Notes: generated by a model not told the origin, from the letters alone. A stretch of 16,981 nucleotides of DNA from Bacteroides sp. (GCA_030151885.1 JASLCG010000129.1:1-16981); one strand, 5' to 3'; shown: positions 7,657-14,794, counted from the stretch's first letter. Numbers and translations are program-made.

Positions 7657-9972
7657 ATGAAAAAGAAAATATCGTTATTTAGTCTTTTTAGTCTATTTAG
7701 TTTGTTTATGGTCTTGGGCTGTACAGACTCAAAAGAAGATACAAAAGTTATATTGACAGACTTTACCCCTGGTAATACGGCCGATATTGAAGATGATATT
7801 AAGTTAGTAATTCAAAGAGGAGAGGCTTCTTCATTTCAACAAGGAAGTGGCATAGAAAAATCTTTTGATGGAGACTATAACTCAATTTATCACTCTAATT
7901 GGAATAATAAGGCAGAAGACTACTTTCCAATAACACTGACCTATTTTTTTGAAAATCCAGAGTCAATAGACTATTTGGTATATCACCCTCGTCCAAGTGG
8001 ACCTAATGGTATTTTTAAAGAGACAGAAATCTTAATCTCTAAGGATGGAAGTAACTTTGAAAAATTAATGGACAAAAATTTTAATGGAACACCTACAGCT
8101 ACAAGAGTAAGTTTTGAAAAAACGCTAGAAGGTGTAAAGGCGGTGAAGTTTATAGTTAAATCGGGTGCTGGAGATGGTCAAGGTTTTGCAACGTGTGCAG
8201 AAATGGAGTTCTTTAGTTTAAACCCTGCTAGATTCGACCCTTTAGCTCTATTTACAGATATAACCTGCTCGGAGCTGAAATCAACAGTAACAATTACTGA
8301 TATTGATAAGTGTAAGAATCCTTTTTATAGAAATATTGCACTCTTTTTACATCAAAATAAATACCCTAAAGATTTTAGAATAGCAGAGTACAAGGCGTAT
8401 CCTAATCCTGAGATTCAATCTAAAACGCATAAAACAAATCCGTATAGTTTGTTAGATAACCCTACTGGTATATCAGTAAAAAAAGGGGAAGAGCTAATTG
8501 CCTTTGTTGGTGATACCCATGGGTATGATATAAGTTTATGCCTATTGAATCTAGATGTTCCTGATGGTGATGGGTTTAACTCCAAACAGATGTATCCATT
8601 GGTTAAAGGAACCAATAAAATAAAAATGAGGCAAAATGGATTGCTTTATGTAATGTATCATACACAAACTTTAGATGAGCTTGATAGTACCAAGAAAATC
8701 AAAATACACTTTGCTACAGGTGCAGTAAATGGTTATTTCGATAGTCAAAAGCATAATGGAGATGATTGGAAAGATCTATTGAAAAATAGTAAGCATAAGT
8801 ATTTTGATGTAGTAGGTAAATATGCACACCTGGTGTTTCCTACAAATAGGTTTGAAACTTATACTCCTGATGGTTTAGCACTAATTGATGCATACGATGA
8901 GTTAGTTCGTAGCGAAATGGAACTTATGGGCTTGTTTAAATACGATAAAGTATTCTTGAATAGAATGTTCTTTAACGTTATATACACCTCATATATGTAT
9001 GCTACAGCTTTTCATACTGCATACAATAACAGTACCTTAACAGAACTTTGTGATGTTAAGAAACTGAGAAGCACTTCTTGCTGGGGACCTGCACATGAGG
9101 TAGGGCATTGTAACCAGACAAGACCAGGTTTAAAATGGATTGGTACAACAGAAGTTACCAATAATATTATGTCTGAGTATATTCAAACAACTGTTTTTAA
9201 ACAACCATCTCGTATTCAAAACGAATCAATGGGTAAGTTCTATGTCAATAGATATTCAAAAGCATGGAATGGTATAATAGTTGATAAGGCACCTCATGGA
9301 AGATTCTCTAACATAGGAGAAGAAAATGGAAGTGATGTGTTCTGTAAACTGGTTCCTTTTTGGCAGTTAGAGCTATACTTTGGTAGAGTATTGGGAAAAA
9401 CACCACTACAACAAGAGGATAAGGGTGGTTTCTATCCTGATGTTTATGAATTGGTGAGGAATGAACCAAATTTGGCAAATGCAGGTTTACAACAGACTGA
9501 GTTTGTTTATACAGCAAGTAAAGTAGCTGGATATGATCTAACTGATTTCTTTGAGAAATGGGGATTCCTTACTCCGATAGATGTTGTTATTGACGATTAT
9601 GGTAAGGCACCTCTTAAAGTAACTGAAGAGAGAATTAAAGAGATAAAAGATCGGGTTAAAGCTCTAAATCTTCCGAAATTAGATGTAGCATTAGAATACA
9701 TATCAGACAATACATGGGAGTTATTTAAAGCTAGTCCAAAAATAGTGGAAGGAACAGCTACTATAGTAGATAATAAGCTTACGATGGAAGGTTGGAAAAA
9801 TGTACTGACTTATGAAGTATATGATAAAAATGATAAACTTGTATTTGTATCTAGTGGGCAAAACAAACCAACATCAACAGCCTCTTTCACATTACCATTT
9901 GATTGGAATGAGAGTTATACAGTAAAAGCTGTAGCTGTAAATAAAGATAGAGTTGTAGTAAAATTCTCATAG
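7657..9972 (+). CDS. M60-family (enhancin-like/PF13402) zinc metallopeptidase lipoprotein with discoidin domain, probable mucin-type O-glycopeptidase
   Basis: 771 residues. The lipoprotein signal contains an S-L-F triple repeat, then lipobox V-L-G-C with lipidation at C22. The mature start T-D-S-K-E-D carries acidic residues like those of Bacteroidota surface-export signals. A discoidin/CBM32-like domain covers about 50-188. The M60 region covers about 268-600: a beta-rich N-part (K-K-G-E-E-L, then N-G-L-L-Y-V-M-Y), then the gluzincin site H480-E481-V-G-H484 and a third ligand E499, which satisfies HExxHx(8-28)E. A beta-sandwich-like tail occupies about 675-771. Known M60 members in gut Bacteroides (for example BT4244) cleave the peptide backbone next to O-glycans. 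Placement after susCD suggests it generates the fragments the transporter imports. All zinc ligands and the catalytic Glu are intact. Family is near certain; exact substrate is inference. Confidence 0.93.
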   Translation: MKKKISLFSLFSLFSLFMVLGCTDSKEDTKVILTDFTPGNTADIEDDIKLVIQRGEASSFQQGSGIEKSFDGDYNSIYHSNWNNKAEDYFPITLTYFFENPESIDYLVYHPRPSGPNGIFKETEILISKDGSNFEKLMDKNFNGTPTATRVSFEKTLEGVKAVKFIVKSGAGDGQGFATCAEMEFFSLNPARFDPLALFTDITCSELKSTVTITDIDKCKNPFYRNIALFLHQNKYPKDFRIAEYKAYPNPEIQSKTHKTNPYSLLDNPTGISVKKGEELIAFVGDTHGYDISLCLLNLDVPDGDGFNSKQMYPLVKGTNKIKMRQNGLLYVMYHTQTLDELDSTKKIKIHFATGAVNGYFDSQKHNGDDWKDLLKNSKHKYFDVVGKYAHLVFPTNRFETYTPDGLALIDAYDELVRSEMELMGLFKYDKVFLNRMFFNVIYTSYMYATAFHTAYNNSTLTELCDVKKLRSTSCWGPAHEVGHCNQTRPGLKWIGTTEVTNNIMSEYIQTTVFKQPSRIQNESMGKFYVNRYSKAWNGIIVDKAPHGRFSNIGEENGSDVFCKLVPFWQLELYFGRVLGKTPLQQEDKGGFYPDVYELVRNEPNLANAGLQQTEFVYTASKVAGYDLTDFFEKWGFLTPIDVVIDDYGKAPLKVTEERIKEIKDRVKALNLPKLDVALEYISDNTWELFKASPKIVEGTATIVDNKLTMEGWKNVLTYEVYDKNDKLVFVSSGQNKPTSTASFTLPFDWNESYTVKAVAVNKDRVVVKFS

Positions 9973-10017
9973 AAGAAACACTACAAAAAGAATAAGTTAA
10001 ATCAACACATCTAGTAG

Positions 10018-10055
10018 AAAAGCCGAAGCTGATTAATCAATAGCTTCGGCTTTTT
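10018..10055 (+). terminator. Intrinsic terminator of the susCD-M60 operon
   Basis: AAAAGCCGAAGCT (10018-10030) pairs perfectly with AGCTTCGGCTTTT (10042-10054) around an 11-base loop and runs into a T-tract. It lies 45 bp after the peptidase stop codon. The stem also begins with A's, so it could work in both directions, but no converging gene is present. Confidence 0.92.
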
Positions 10056-10081
10056 ATTTATATTATCATAATATTTAAAAT

Positions 10082-10134
10082 TATTCAACCTTTAATAGTT
10101 GAATATTCACTATTCAACTAATAATGGTTGAATA
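10082..10134. repeat. Two tandem copies of a TATTCAAC-N8-GTTGAATA palindrome (candidate operator)
   Basis: Four 8-bp half-sites alternate in orientation: TATTCAAC at 10082-10089, GTTGAATA at 10098-10105, TATTCAAC at 10111-10118 and GTTGAATA at 10127-10134. All are exact copies. The inner spacers are both 8 bp but differ in sequence (ctttaata versus taataatg); the linker between palindromes is 5 bp. The conserved arms and variable spacers look like a double operator for a dimeric regulator. It lies about 170 bp upstream of the start of the 317-residue gene, downstream of the operon terminator. The factor is unknown. Confidence 0.6.
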
Positions 10135-10271
10135 TGATTAAGCAATTATACTAGAAAGCTTGTAAAGCAACTTATTTAAAGGTTCCGAATAATAAGAAAA
10201 TTTATTATATGTAGATGCTTTAAAATGAGCCTTGTTTCTTATTGAAAATTTTCTAGATTAAACATTTGCAG

Positions 10272-10279
10272 TATATTTG
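10272..10279 (+). promoter_or_regulatory. Bacteroidota-type -7 promoter element
   Basis: TATATTTG matches the TAnnTTTG consensus of the main Bacteroidota sigma factor and lies 27 bp before the ATG of the 317-residue gene. I could not find a convincing -33 TTG at the usual 19-21 bp distance. The downstream bases TAGTTC also follow the -7 element at 14945. Confidence 0.55.
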
Positions 10280-10306
10280 TAGTTCCCAAAGTAACACTAT
10301 TACACA

Positions 10307-11260
10307 ATGAACTTTACACACACAGATTATTGGGAGCAAGACCGAGTGCGATCGGCCAATTATATTGAAGGGTTAAAAGTGCCTTTAAAAGAGGCTAAAC
10401 TAGTAGATAATTGGTTTTTTGACTTTTTATTAGCATATCAGCAAGCTAATTCTTTCGAGGTTGCTGTTAGCAAAGAGGTTATTTTACAAAGTAAAGCAGA
10501 CGTCTTAACTCCTAAATTAGGAATACCTGCCATTAATTACTGGGTAGGTAAATTAATTAAGTACAACAATGCAATTCATACTGGGGAATTAAAGCCCCAA
10601 TTAGTAGCACGGTTGGGGATACTTCTTAAAAACTTAATAAACCAACTATTGGAAAATAAGGGTTTTAAGGTATCCGTTTCTCAATTTATAGCTTTAATTG
10701 AATACTTACAAAATGAAGCTATTGCCCCGAACAGTAATATGTTAGAGTATCTTTTAAAAATTCAGCAACGTTATCGAATTTGTAAACTATCTACACATTT
10801 TGAACGTTTTATAATAACAAAAGCTGTATTGGAAATTAACGCATCCAAAAAGTTCCATAAAGACATTAAATGTTATAAAAAAGTTCTTGAATGGATTGAG
10901 AAAGAGGATAGCGAGCTTGTGAATTTTATATACCAATACACTCCGAATAATAATCAAGGGTGCTATGACTTAATTCAGGCTATTTATAGGCATTATTGTT
11001 TGGCAAACTCTTGGGATGATTTTCTTTTAAAGAAAGACCTTATTCTCTGTTTTGATACGGCACGTGGGGCCCAGCCATCTACTTCATGGTCTAAAAAACT
11101 ATTAGACATTCGTAAACGAATTAATAAAGACACTCTGTTAGAACTCTGTACTGAAATATTGATTCGAGAAGACCTCCTCACTCATGCTGTAACGGGAAAG
11201 GCAGACGAAGTGGTTAAACGCTTCTTTAAAGCTGCGGCCTGGGCTATGCCTGGCCTGTAA
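10307..11260 (+). CDS. Hypothetical 317-residue cytoplasmic protein, possibly a truncated HEAT-like/DUF4132-like protein
   Basis: I do not recognise this protein firmly. It has no signal peptide or membrane segment and reads as largely alpha-helical, with repeated amphipathic stretches (for example around residues 95-115, 120-150 and 195-215), suggesting a helical-repeat scaffold. The last 70 residues, running from a P-S-T-S-W-S-K-K-L segment to V-V-K-R-F-F-K-A-A-A-W-A-M, recall the region before the 'L-x-G-L-V-W' motif in large DUF4132-type proteins, which then continue for many hundred residues. Here a TAA at 11258 ends it. The same frame then stays open to 11393 (about 44 codons), consistent with a nonsense truncation but also possible by chance. 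A -7 element lies 27 bp upstream. It appears monocistronic, flanked by the palindrome-rich gap and a 322-bp non-coding gap. The CDS is likely real; its function is unknown. Confidence 0.75.
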   Translation: MNFTHTDYWEQDRVRSANYIEGLKVPLKEAKLVDNWFFDFLLAYQQANSFEVAVSKEVILQSKADVLTPKLGIPAINYWVGKLIKYNNAIHTGELKPQLVARLGILLKNLINQLLENKGFKVSVSQFIALIEYLQNEAIAPNSNMLEYLLKIQQRYRICKLSTHFERFIITKAVLEINASKKFHKDIKCYKKVLEWIEKEDSELVNFIYQYTPNNNQGCYDLIQAIYRHYCLANSWDDFLLKKDLILCFDTARGAQPSTSWSKKLLDIRKRINKDTLLELCTEILIREDLLTHAVTGKADEVVKRFFKAAAWAMPGL

Positions 11261-11582
11261 AGACCATTACCTAAATCTAACATCTACCCCTTACTTAACA
11301 CATACTGCCTTTATACCTTAACACGATTATTGCGTTTTTTAAAGAATTATAGTATGCGGTCATTACTTAGTATTGTAAGTACAGTAAATCTATAATTTCA
11401 TGATAGTGATTTATAATCTCTTTGAAGATCTGTAAAAAATAGAGAGGCAAAGAGTTAATAGACCCAAAATAACCACGTATTAAAATTTAAGAGCAATAAC
11501 CATCATATAATAGCTGCTACTTTTAAAACTCCTTGTGGGTATTATGTAGTAGTGTGCACATAAATATCTTAAAATATAAATT
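11261..11582. other. 322-bp non-coding gap with small inverted repeats
   Basis: All frames are interrupted by stops except the in-frame continuation of the upstream gene to 11393. I see TACTTA/TAAGTA (11364-11381, 6-base loop) and CTCTTTG/CAAAGAG (11418-11454, 23-base loop). Neither is strong enough to name. There is no clear terminator after the upstream gene and no TAnnTTTG element before the downstream gene, and no tRNA-like or known RNA structure is visible. Confidence 0.5.
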
Positions 11583-11984
11583 ATGGAAATAAGGAAATGG
11601 ATAGACCGTGAGCTAACTGATGCCGAGAATTCCAGTATAGCACACTTTAATTACTACTTTAATAACGAGCATAACTATGCACTTCTTGAAAAAGAGGTTG
11701 TACTACTTTTGCCCGGTAATAGGCAGATTGATCGGAATCTCGTTACTGAAAATAAGAACGAAGCTTTGCGTCGGCATCCTAGTTACAAAAGTTATGTTAT
11801 GGAAGATGGTTTTGGACTAATTGTAGTTGCAAACCTACTACTTGGCATTACAAACCACAAACTTACCAACGATGAATTAGATGAAGGTATAGTAAGCCTA
11901 TCTAGTGCCCTTCAGGTCAGAAAAAGATGTTTAGAGGCTTGTAAGTTGGGTAGGGTACTGGCTATAGTGAAAGCCGTAACCTAG
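11583..11984 (+). CDS. Hypothetical 133-residue protein
   Basis: Not recognised. It is a small soluble protein with no signal peptide. The N-terminal half is polar and rich in N, E and Y (M-E-I-R-K-W-I-D-R-E-L opening). The middle has one moderately hydrophobic stretch, G-L-I-V-V-A-N-L-L-L-G-I at about 79-90, too short and isolated to call a membrane helix. The end is helical and basic. The ATG at 11583 is the first good start, preceded by an A/T-rich leader. It stands alone between a 322-bp gap and a strong terminator at 12027, so it is probably its own transcription unit, although no consensus promoter is obvious. Coding is supported by length, ordinary amino-acid composition and the following terminator. 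Confidence 0.65.
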   Translation: MEIRKWIDRELTDAENSSIAHFNYYFNNEHNYALLEKEVVLLLPGNRQIDRNLVTENKNEALRRHPSYKSYVMEDGFGLIVVANLLLGITNHKLTNDELDEGIVSLSSALQVRKRCLEACKLGRVLAIVKAVT

Positions 11985-12026
11985 TTTAATATGTGAATTA
12001 AGTATAATAATCTTTTTATAAGTTGT

Positions 12027-12060
12027 TTAGGGTACTAGTTAAATAGTGCCCTAATTTTTT
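12027..12060 (+). terminator. Intrinsic terminator after the 133-residue gene
   Basis: TTAGGGTACTA (12027-12037) pairs with TAGTGCCCTAA (12044-12054), with one T-G wobble and a 6-base loop, followed directly by six T's. It lies 42 bp after the stop codon and separates this gene from the ABC-transporter operon. Confidence 0.88.
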
Positions 12061-12194
12061 ACCCTAAAAAGCACTTATCAACCTCACAATAATAAATGTA
12101 CTACAAATGGCTCAGTTTAATCTTGTCAAGTAAAAAATGCCTGCCCAATAGGTATAAAGGTGCTTTACACTTCGTGTTTTTAGACTTTAATTGT

Positions 12195-12202
12195 TAGTTT
12201 TG
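12195..12202 (+). promoter_or_regulatory. -7 promoter element for the FetAB-like operon
   Basis: TAGTTTTG matches TAnnTTTG and ends 11 bp before the ATG at 12214, implying a very short 5' leader. A weak -33 candidate (TTCG at 12171-12174, 20-bp spacing) is the best I can find. Confidence 0.5.
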
Positions 12203-12213
12203 TCTTCTGAAAT

Positions 12214-12849
12214 ATGTCACATCCTATTTTACATATCGAAGATGCTAGTATCAGTTTTGGTTTTGGAGACCTATTTACTGATTTTAATCTAGAACTCTAT
12301 CCTAGAGAACTGTGTAGTTTGACTGGAGAGTCTGGTAAAGGTAAAACCACTTTATTAAGAGCTATATTAGGATTTCAACCATTACAACATGGAAAGATAT
12401 GGGTAAATGGTATCGAAGTTACAGCCGATAATCTATCGAAAACGCGTAAGTATAGTTCGTGGATTCCGCAAGAATTAGCGATACCAACAGAGTGGGTCAA
12501 AGAGATGATTCACACCCCATTTAATCTAAAAAACAATAAGCATATTAAGTTTTCTAAAGATAAGCTATTAGAATATTTTGAAGAGCTAGGACTTAGCTCC
12601 GAATTATACAATAGAAGGTTAATTGAGATTTCGGGTGGCCAAAGGCAACGCATTATGATTGCTACAACTGCTTTATTAGCTAAACCTCTTATGATAATTG
12701 ATGAGCCAACATCAGCTTTAGATCATGAATCGGTAATACGTGTAGTAAACTTTTTAAAAAAACGCAAAAAAGAGGGTGTGGGTATATTGGTCGTAACACA
12801 CGATGCATACTTTGCTCAAGAGTGCGATAGACAGCTTTCCTTAAAATAA
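12214..12849 (+). CDS. fetA: ABC transporter ATP-binding protein, FetA/YbbL-like
   Basis: 211 residues, a single nucleotide-binding domain with every core motif: Walker A G-E-S-G-K-G-K-T at 38-45, Q-loop Q86, signature I-S-G-G-Q at 139-143, Walker B L-M-I-I-D-E at 159-164, D-loop S-A-L-D at 167-170 and switch histidine H196. Its length is close to E. coli FetA (about 225). The gene 44 bp downstream encodes a FetB-type permease, which fixes the subfamily better than the ATPase alone. In E. coli the FetAB pair exports iron and improves resistance to oxidative stress; the same role is inferred here. The protein acts on the cytoplasmic face of the inner membrane. A -7 promoter element sits just upstream. 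No regulator or metal-responsive site is visible. Confidence 0.88.
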   Translation: MSHPILHIEDASISFGFGDLFTDFNLELYPRELCSLTGESGKGKTTLLRAILGFQPLQHGKIWVNGIEVTADNLSKTRKYSSWIPQELAIPTEWVKEMIHTPFNLKNNKHIKFSKDKLLEYFEELGLSSELYNRRLIEISGGQRQRIMIATTALLAKPLMIIDEPTSALDHESVIRVVNFLKKRKKEGVGILVVTHDAYFAQECDRQLSLK

Positions 12850-12893
12850 CTAGTGGAATAAGATTGTAGCGTAAATAATGACGAAAATAAACT

Positions 12894-13685
12894 ATGGGTA
12901 CTATAGATATATCTTACTTTAATCTGACAATAGGCTTACTTCTAGCACTTATACCTGTTTACTTCTTATGGAAATTCAAAACAGGCCTAGTACGTGCTAC
13001 ACTAGTGGGTATTTTGCGTATGACGGTGCAACTACTCTTTGTTGGAATGTATTTAAAGTACATGTTCGAGTGGAATAGTCCGTGGATAAAATTAGCGTGG
13101 GCTATTGTTATGGTTTTAGTAGCTTCGCAAACAGCTTTAACCCGAACAAATTTAAAGCGTGAAGTTATTTTTATACCCATAACGATTGGTTTCTTAACAG
13201 GGGTATTAACAATAGGTCTTTACTTTTTGGCTGTAGTATTGCGCATTACAGATGTGTTTAACGCACAGTATTTTATACCCATATTTGGAATCCTAATGGG
13301 TAATATGTTGTCTAGTAATGTAATAGCTTTAAATGCGTACTACTCTAGTATTATACGAGAACAGCAACTCTATTATTATTACCTTGGTAATGGGGCTAGC
13401 TTAACAGAAGCCCGTGCACCTTTTATTGGCGAGGCTATGAAAAAGGCATTTAGTCCTTTAATAGCAAATATGGCTGTAATGGGCCTTGTAGCTCTGCCTG
13501 GTACATTAATAGGACAAATATTAGGAGGAAGTAGCCCGAATGTCGCCATTAAGTATCAAATAATGATTATTGTTATAAATTTTACAGCGTCAATGCTGTC
13601 ACTAGTAATAACAATAAGATTATCTTCACGCAAATCATTTGATAAATCGGGTGTACTTAAACCTGTATTTAAAGATCTTAAGTAG
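12894..13685 (+). CDS. fetB: FetB/YbbM-family (UPF0014) ABC transporter permease
   Basis: 263 residues, all-membrane protein with about seven hydrophobic segments (approximately 8-27, 36-58, 65-80, 92-114, 127-147, 190-212, 222-242). Family motifs are clear: F-I-P-I-F-G-I-L-M-G-N (127-137), L-G-N-G-A-S-L-T-E-A (164-173, the cytoplasmic coupling region) and G-L-V-A-L-P-G-T-L-I-G-Q-I-L near 197-210, followed by A-I-K-Y-Q-I. Length agrees with E. coli FetB (about 259). It partners the ATPase encoded just upstream, probably in one transcript. Family role: efflux of iron across the inner membrane; the substrate is not provable from sequence. Nearby genes give no extra clue, and a 100-residue unknown follows 48 bp later. 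Confidence 0.92.
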   Translation: MGTIDISYFNLTIGLLLALIPVYFLWKFKTGLVRATLVGILRMTVQLLFVGMYLKYMFEWNSPWIKLAWAIVMVLVASQTALTRTNLKREVIFIPITIGFLTGVLTIGLYFLAVVLRITDVFNAQYFIPIFGILMGNMLSSNVIALNAYYSSIIREQQLYYYYLGNGASLTEARAPFIGEAMKKAFSPLIANMAVMGLVALPGTLIGQILGGSSPNVAIKYQIMIIVINFTASMLSLVITIRLSSRKSFDKSGVLKPVFKDLK

Positions 13686-13733
13686 TAAAAATAGACTTCA
13701 GCAAGTAAATAAATACGTACAAACGCTTATAAT

Positions 13734-14036
13734 ATGCTAACACTACCCAATTATAGTGAAGACTCGTTAGAGGTTGTCGTAATGAAAAAAGTGGCAAAAC
13801 TACCTCAGAAGCATTATTTCATAACTGTCCAGTTTATTCAAAAAGGGAGAGAGTTGCCCACAGGTTTTGAAGAAGAGCTATTGCGTAGAATAGATAAAAA
13901 ATCACCTGAGTCTTTTAAGTTTATATACCACAACAATAGTTGGAGGTTGCTTTTTACACTAATTCGTCAAGATAAACCTACCCCTAAAGCTTTTTCATTA
14001 GTTAATACCTTTATTCAATTATGTAAAAAAAGTTAA
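13734..14036 (+). CDS. Hypothetical 100-residue protein downstream of fetAB
   Basis: Not recognised. It is small and basic, without a signal peptide or membrane segment. The pattern suggests an alpha/beta fold: strands around H-Y-F-I-T-V-Q-F (27-34), F-K-F-I-Y-H (61-66) and R-L-L-F-T-L (71-76), with helices around 43-54 and 85-97. It has no cysteines or histidine pair that would suggest metal binding. The 48-bp gap after fetB lacks a terminator or TAnnTTTG promoter, so it is likely the third gene of that operon. A function linked to metal export is possible but rests only on position. Confidence 0.6.
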   Translation: MLTLPNYSEDSLEVVVMKKVAKLPQKHYFITVQFIQKGRELPTGFEEELLRRIDKKSPESFKFIYHNNSWRLLFTLIRQDKPTPKAFSLVNTFIQLCKKS

Positions 14037-14215
14037 TGACTCTCTTAAAAAAGGGATGCTTTAATTTGAATAAAAGGAAAGAATTTATAGAAAAATGTTT
14101 ACAATAAGAGCCCTCAGACAGAGCAAAGTTTATAAAACTTATGCGAAATAAAAATAATAGACGATATTTTAATACTATAAATACTGGTAAGGTTAGTAAT
14201 TGCTTTTCCCTAAAA

Positions 14216-14247
14216 TTGTGCAAACTCAATAATAATGAGTAAGTTTG
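14216..14247 (+). promoter_or_regulatory. Bacteroidota promoter (-33 TTG and -7 TAAGTTTG) for the GNAT gene
   Basis: TTG at 14216-14218 and TAAGTTTG at 14240-14247 are separated by 21 bp, fitting the TTG-N19-21-TAnnTTTG layout. The -7 element lies 27 bp before the ATG at 14275. This is the best-formed promoter in the window. Confidence 0.65.
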
Positions 14248-14274
14248 TAAGGCTATTAATAAAAATCACAACCT

Positions 14275-14769
14275 ATGAATTATTCAATCCGACGCTGGAA
14301 GTCAACAGATATTCCAGTTCTTGTGAATTATATGAATAATGTGCATATTTGGTCAAAACTTACTGATGACACGCCTATCCCGTTTACAGAGGCAGATGCT
14401 AAAAATTGTATTGCACCAGATGACAAGTTAAACTCTTTAGTATATGCTGTAGAATATGATAGCAATATTATTGGTGGGGTGAAACTAACTTGTGGAAATG
14501 CACCTAATAACATCGTGTACAGAATGGACTTTTGGTTAGATTCAGAGTTCTGGGACGACGATGAAGTATGTCATGTTTTAAAAGATATGGTCAAATTTTG
14601 CTTTTTCCATCTACCTGCCATGAAAATAGTAGTTAGAACAATGGGAAGCGATACCACTTATCACAAAGTGTTAGAGCAAGCTGGTTTTGAAAAAGAGGCC
14701 GTCTTAACAAGAGCAATACTAAAAAGTGGTAATGTAGAAGACTTGTATTACTACACCATTACCGAATAA
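14275..14769 (+). CDS. GNAT-family N-acetyltransferase-like protein with a degraded acetyl-CoA-binding loop
   Basis: 164 residues, close to the usual 170-190 for RimJ/RimL-like GNAT proteins. The opening Y-S-I-R-R-W-K-S-T-D is the typical beta1-alpha1 entry. I-I-G-G-V-K-L (65-71) is the beta4 strand, and Y-H-K-V-L-E-Q-A-G-F (129-138) followed by E-A-V-L is the C-terminal motif seen in the ribosomal-protein and aminoglycoside-type group. The beta4-alpha3 loop that should read like 'W-G-x-G-x-A' instead reads F-W-D-D-D-E-V-C (92-99), replacing the glycines that hold the acetyl-CoA pyrophosphate with acidic residues. The protein may bind another ligand, be inactive, or use a variant loop. It is single, behind its own promoter, with no operon partner. 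The fold call is fairly sure; activity is doubtful and substrate unknown. Confidence 0.82.
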   Translation: MNYSIRRWKSTDIPVLVNYMNNVHIWSKLTDDTPIPFTEADAKNCIAPDDKLNSLVYAVEYDSNIIGGVKLTCGNAPNNIVYRMDFWLDSEFWDDDEVCHVLKDMVKFCFFHLPAMKIVVRTMGSDTTYHKVLEQAGFEKEAVLTRAILKSGNVEDLYYYTITE

Positions 14770-14775
14770 TATAAG

Positions 14776-14794
14776 ACTGATTAGATAGATCAGT
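14776..14794. terminator. Weak hairpin after the GNAT gene
   Basis: ACTGAT/ATCAGT form a 6-bp stem with a 7-base loop shortly after the stop codon. It lacks a T-tract, so a terminator function is only suggested by position. Confidence 0.3.

Noticed and set aside
10082..10134. CRISPR array or transposon end
   Set aside because: There are only two repeat units with 5-8 bp spacers, no cas genes nearby, and no transposase or target-site duplication.
14126..14140. AAGTTT-ata-AAACTT hairpin after the 100-residue gene, considered as a terminator
   Set aside because: The stem is short with a 3-base loop and almost all A/T, and there is no T-tract after it.
14011..14229. 72-codon minus-strand open frame in the gap between the 100-residue gene and the GNAT gene
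   Set aside because: Its translation is a Phe/Leu/Ile-rich mix as expected from A/T-rich non-coding DNA, it overlaps the end of the upstream gene, and it has no recognisable motif or promoter.
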